From positions 1,647,001-1,711,000 of the forward strand of contig NZ_CP015136.1 in NCBI RefSeq assembly GCF_001618865.1: a DNA stretch of 64,000 bases, given 5' to 3'. Under the pieces are notes generated by a model. The model did not search any database. It saw only the letters and a list, made by a program, of their open reading frames with translations, and was not told the origin of the DNA. Of the stretch, positions 61,270 through 64,000 are shown in pieces. The position numbers and the translations under genes are program-made. Within the stretch, counting starts at the first letter, position 1, and the number at the start of each line of letters is the position of its first letter. Origin of the DNA: Luteitalea pratensis (GTDB lineage Bacteria > Acidobacteriota > Vicinamibacteria > Vicinamibacterales > Vicinamibacteraceae).

Positions 61270-62106
61270 GTGATCGAGTCGTTGACCGCCGTGTGGCCCG
61301 AGATGCTCGCGCTGAGCGACGTGGCCCCCGCGGCTGCCGCCGCACCTGTGGCGCCCCTCTGGAGCGTCGCAAGCCTGATTTCGCTGGCCACGCTCGCCTC
61401 GCTCGAGATCGTGCTCGGCATCGACAACGTCATCTTCATCGCGATCCTGTCCGGCCGGCTGCCGAAGGATCAGCAACCGAAGGCCAGAAAACTCGGCATC
61501 GCCATGGCTGTGATTTCGAGGCTGGCGCTCCTGCTCGCGATCTCGTGGGTGATGGGGCTGACGCGGCCGCTGATCGAGCTGGGCAGCACGGGCATCTCGG
61601 GCAAGCAGCTGATCCTGCTGCTTGGCGGGCTGTTCCTCATCGGCAAGGCCACCTACGAGATCCACGACAAGCTCGAGGGCGAGGAAGGACACCACGGTCC
61701 CGGCGGCAGCAAGGCTGGCGTGAGCCTGGCGGGCGTCGTCGCCCAGATCATGCTGATCGACATCGTCTTTTCACTCGACTCGGTGATCACCGCGGTCGGG
61801 ATGACGCCGCACGTGCCGATCATGATGGTCGCGGTCGTGCTCGCGGCCGGCGTCATGCTGATCTTCGCCGGCCCGATCAGCGACTTCGTGCAGAAGCATC
61901 CGACGATGAAGATGCTGGCGCTGGCGTTCCTGATCCTGATTGGCGTGATGCTGGTGGGCGAGGCGTTCGGCCAGCACATCGACAAGGGCTACATCTACTT
62001 CGCGATGGCCTTCTCGGTCCTCGTCGAGCTGCTGAACCTGCGGCTGCGCCGCAAGAGCACGACGCCGGTGGTACTGCATCACTCGTCGATGCCGGGAGAG
62101 TCATGA
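61270..62106 (+). CDS. TerC family integral membrane protein
   Basis: 278 residues from a GTG at 61270. About eight helices with the family signature LEIVLGIDNVIFIAILSGRLP, LALLLAISWVMGLTRP, the second conserved site MLIDIVFSLDSVITAVGM with the Asp residues thought to bind metal, and a C-terminal GYIYFAMAFSVLVELLNLRLR. TerC-like proteins (Alx/MeeY relatives) export Mn2+ or act at the Sec translocon in other bacteria. No tellurite-resistance genes are adjacent. A 4-base ATGA overlap couples it to the next gene. Confidence 0.92.
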   Translation: MIESLTAVWPEMLALSDVAPAAAAAPVAPLWSVASLISLATLASLEIVLGIDNVIFIAILSGRLPKDQQPKARKLGIAMAVISRLALLLAISWVMGLTRPLIELGSTGISGKQLILLLGGLFLIGKATYEIHDKLEGEEGHHGPGGSKAGVSLAGVVAQIMLIDIVFSLDSVITAVGMTPHVPIMMVAVVLAAGVMLIFAGPISDFVQKHPTMKMLALAFLILIGVMLVGEAFGQHIDKGYIYFAMAFSVLVELLNLRLRRKSTTPVVLHHSSMPGES

Positions 62107-62528
62107 GCGACCAGAACTACGCCAACCACGCCCATCGTCCGGTGCCGACCGTGATCGGCTTCGCCTGCTGGATCGTGGCGGTGGTCGGCTTCACCGCGAT
62201 GGGGCGCGGCTACCCGTGGGGACCGAAGATGGCGTGGGCCGGCGTGCTGTTCTGCCTGCTGGTGCTGTTGTCGATCGGGCGTACGTACACGACCAAGCTG
62301 CAGGATCGCGTGATCCTCCTCGAGGAACGCCTCCGGGCCAGCGCGCTGCTCACGCCCGACCAGCAGCGCCGGTTCTCGCAGCTCTCGGCCAAGCAGGTGG
62401 CGGCGCTGCGCTTCGCGTCCGACGCGGAGTTCGCGACGCTGTTCGAGCAGGCTGTCTCGGGCAACATGAAGCCGGACGCGATCAAGCGCGCCGTCCGCGA
62501 CTGGCGGCCAGACCCGCACCGCACGTAG
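62103..62528 (+). CDS. DUF6526-like membrane protein
   Basis: 141 residues, start overlapping the TerC stop. Two helices (VPTVIGFACWIVAVVGFTAM and MAWAGVLFCLLVLLSIGR) are followed by a soluble helical tail with the pattern DRVILLEERLRASALLTPDQ, RFSQLSAKQVAALRFASDAE and KPDAIKRAVRDWRPD, as in the small DUF6526 family. Function unknown. It may assist TerC. Confidence 0.7.
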   Translation: MSDQNYANHAHRPVPTVIGFACWIVAVVGFTAMGRGYPWGPKMAWAGVLFCLLVLLSIGRTYTTKLQDRVILLEERLRASALLTPDQQRRFSQLSAKQVAALRFASDAEFATLFEQAVSGNMKPDAIKRAVRDWRPDPHRT

Positions 62529-62550
62529 GACGACCCAGAAATTTCAGCTC

Positions 62551-63501
62551 TCAAATTTCTGGTTTTACCGCGATGTCCTCGCTGGTGCTGACGTTGAACT
62601 TCTTGTAGTCGGAGAACGATGTCGTCGACTCGAGCGCGAACTTGCGGAAGATCAGCGTCTTGCCGACCAGCTTGTACTGGGCTTCGGCCGGCAGCCAGAT
62701 CTCGTTGTTCACCAGCGTCCGGCGGAACGTGATCGTGCTGCCGCGTCGCATGCGCGCCAGCAGGCCGAGGCCGAAGGTGATGTCCTCGACGGCTTCGAGT
62801 TCGGCCCGCACCACCTGCCTGTCGGCTTCGTTCACCCAGGCCTTGCCGCGAATCTTCTTCAGGAACTTGCCCGCATCACTCCGGGTCCGGGCCCTGGGTC
62901 GCGGCGTCAGGCTGGTGAGGATGGTCGGTCGCCCGTCGAGGGTCTCGCGGCCGAGGATGGCGATCTGGTACACGGCGAAGACGTCGTCGATGACGTCCTG
63001 CTCCTCCTGCCGTTCCCGGGTCTTCTTCGCGAGCCGCTTCTGTCGCTGCGCCGGGGTCTCGACCCGGATCTGCTCCAACTGGTCGAGCACCGTCTTGCGG
63101 TGCTCGGCGTCACGACGCGCGAGGACCGCCGGCGAGAGCGGCACGTTGTCGACGCTGACCAGCCGCTTGTAGGTCTCGCCCGGGACTTCGGAGGGATAGA
63201 CCTCGAACTCCCGCCACGGGCCGAACCGCACCTTGCCGAACTTGGTCACGTCCACGTCGCGGCGACGCTCGCGAAATGTGTACTGCCGCAGCAGTTCCTC
63301 GTCGGTCCTCAGGCCGGCCTGGACCTCGCGGACCAGTTGCTGGGTGTCCGGCAGCGGTGCTCCGGTCGCCTGTCCGGCGCGCGCGGCCGTGGACAACCCG
63401 GACAGGCCACTGGCGATGACGCAGGCCGTGAGGACCAGCACGGCGGTGACATGCCGGTGCGGTCGACGGCGAACAGGCAGGGCATCCATCTCCACGCCCA
63501 T
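62551..63501 (-). CDS. Secreted LolA/LppX-like hypothetical protein
   Basis: 316 residues from the ATG at 63501 (ATG at 63489 also possible). The signal peptide ends near AARAGQA. A conserved acidobacterial pattern: LLRQYTFRERRRDVDVTKFG, VYPSEVPGETYKRLVSVDN, KIRGKAWVNEADRQVVRAELE, FGLGLLARMRRGSTITFRRT and ALESTTSFSDYKKFNV. The fold resembles the LolA-type half-barrel that binds lipids, but this family is not characterised. A basic, glutamine-rich central segment (VETPAQRQKRLAKKTRERQE) follows the first domain. Divergent from the kinase-like gene. Confidence 0.65.
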   Translation of the reverse strand: MGVEMDALPVRRRPHRHVTAVLVLTACVIASGLSGLSTAARAGQATGAPLPDTQQLVREVQAGLRTDEELLRQYTFRERRRDVDVTKFGKVRFGPWREFEVYPSEVPGETYKRLVSVDNVPLSPAVLARRDAEHRKTVLDQLEQIRVETPAQRQKRLAKKTRERQEEQDVIDDVFAVYQIAILGRETLDGRPTILTSLTPRPRARTRSDAGKFLKKIRGKAWVNEADRQVVRAELEAVEDITFGLGLLARMRRGSTITFRRTLVNNEIWLPAEAQYKLVGKTLIFRKFALESTTSFSDYKKFNVSTSEDIAVKPEI

Positions 63502-63562
63502 AGGACGCCTGGTCCGGCGCGGTGGTCGACTGACCTGTGCGACAATCAAGGCACTTTCGCGC

Positions 63563-64000
63563 ATGCGCACTGATCGCGGGCTCACGGATCTGGCCGCTAC
63601 GCTCGCCGATGGCCAGGCAGTGGACTGGGCCGCGCTCGAAGCCGAACTCGGCAGCGAGGCTGAGCGCGCGCTGTTTCGGCAACTCCGCGTGATCGCGGAC
63701 ATCGCCGAACTCCACCGCAGCATACCGGACGAGGATGGGCTCGACGAGTCCGCCCTGACCGCGACGCCGGCCGGCGACACCGAGCCCGAACCGGAACCAT
63801 CCCGTGGGCTTGCGACGACCCCGGTCGGGGACGCTGCGGCGGCCGACGAGGTCGATCTCGGTACCTGGGGACCCTACCGCCTGCTTCGGGCCCTTGGCCC
63901 CGGCACGCTCGGCCGCGTCGTTCGCGCCACCGATCACCTGCATCGCGATGTCGTGATTCGTTTCCTCCCGACGCCGTCGGCACCGGAAGTGGCTGTGGCG
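63563..64000 (+). CDS. Kinase-like protein, 5' end (runs off the window)
   Basis: 146 codons without a stop from the ATG at 63563. The first about 95 residues are acidic and low in motifs. From LGTWGPYRLLRALGPGTLGR the sequence matches the N-lobe of Hanks-type kinases that precede TPR domains in Acidobacteria. The usual ATP-anchoring Lys appears as Arg (DVVIRFLP where relatives have VALKLL), and the glycine loop reads GPGTLG. This may therefore be an inactive or atypical kinase. The remainder lies outside the window. Confidence 0.65.
   Translation, partial: MRTDRGLTDLAATLADGQAVDWAALEAELGSEAERALFRQLRVIADIAELHRSIPDEDGLDESALTATPAGDTEPEPEPSRGLATTPVGDAAAADEVDLGTWGPYRLLRALGPGTLGRVVRATDHLHRDVVIRFLPTPSAPEVAVA

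Overview
The window is a GC-rich (roughly two thirds G+C) bacterial chromosome segment with dense genes on both strands. The gene content points to an Acidobacteriota member, probably of the Vicinamibacteria/Luteitalea type. The indicators are a PadR regulator next to an 'orphan' FtsX/MacB-like permease, regulators with an N-terminal winged-helix-like domain and C-terminal WD40/PD40 propellers, TonB-dependent receptors with an N-terminal carboxypeptidase-regulatory domain, FG-GAP/ASPIC-UnbV proteins, a BACON-domain protease and many signal-peptide proteins. This placement is inferred from gene families. No rRNA, tRNA, CRISPR array, phage or insertion sequence was recognised.

Layout. 1-6.0 kb: 3' part of a histidine kinase, a di-haem peroxidase-like protein, a propeller regulator and a secreted pectate lyase. 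6.6-12.5 kb: PadR-permease operon with a palindromic operator, a truncated response regulator and an arylsulfatase lipoprotein. 12.6-19.2 kb: aldo/keto reductase, a wrecked AI-2E-type permease, PP2C phosphatase, DUF1059 protein, a BTAD regulator translationally coupled to a Na+/H+ antiporter, and an MFS carrier. 19.2-24.2 kb: a frameshifted DUF3500 gene overlapping a HupE-N-like gene, a Ser/Thr kinase fused to a BRCT domain, a propeller fragment, and an ECF sigma factor with its NrsF-type membrane anti-sigma factor behind a SigF-like promoter. 24.3-33.4 kb: a toroid-fold hydrolase, a TonB-dependent receptor, a short-chain dehydrogenase, a tagaturonate-epimerase-like enzyme and a rhomboid protease. 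33.8-44.9 kb: a second TonB-dependent receptor, two ASPIC/FG-GAP proteins and a divergent ROK regulator. 45-56.4 kb: PHP hydrolase, small LuxR-HTH protein, PQQ dehydrogenase, a large subtilisin-BACON protein and a membrane MutS-like ATPase. 56.6-64 kb: GlsB-like protein, a LamG-like secreted protein, divergent LigD/Ku (end joining), TerC, a DUF6526-like protein, a LolA-like protein and the 5' end of another kinase-like gene.

How genes work together. Pectate lyase, toroid hydrolase, TonB receptor, MFS carrier, SDR and epimerase together suggest use of pectin or uronic acids. The ROK, ASPIC and TonB receptor genes form a second uptake-type locus. LigD and Ku form a non-homologous end-joining pair.

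The most unusual property is the repeat landscape. About a dozen intergenic tandem arrays share a 7-base period but have different units. Several families of short palindromic elements are scattered between genes. One of these families also sits in frame inside several coding sequences, mostly at domain linkers. Both TonB receptor genes are followed by similarly built hairpin modules whose stems differ in sequence but keep pairing.
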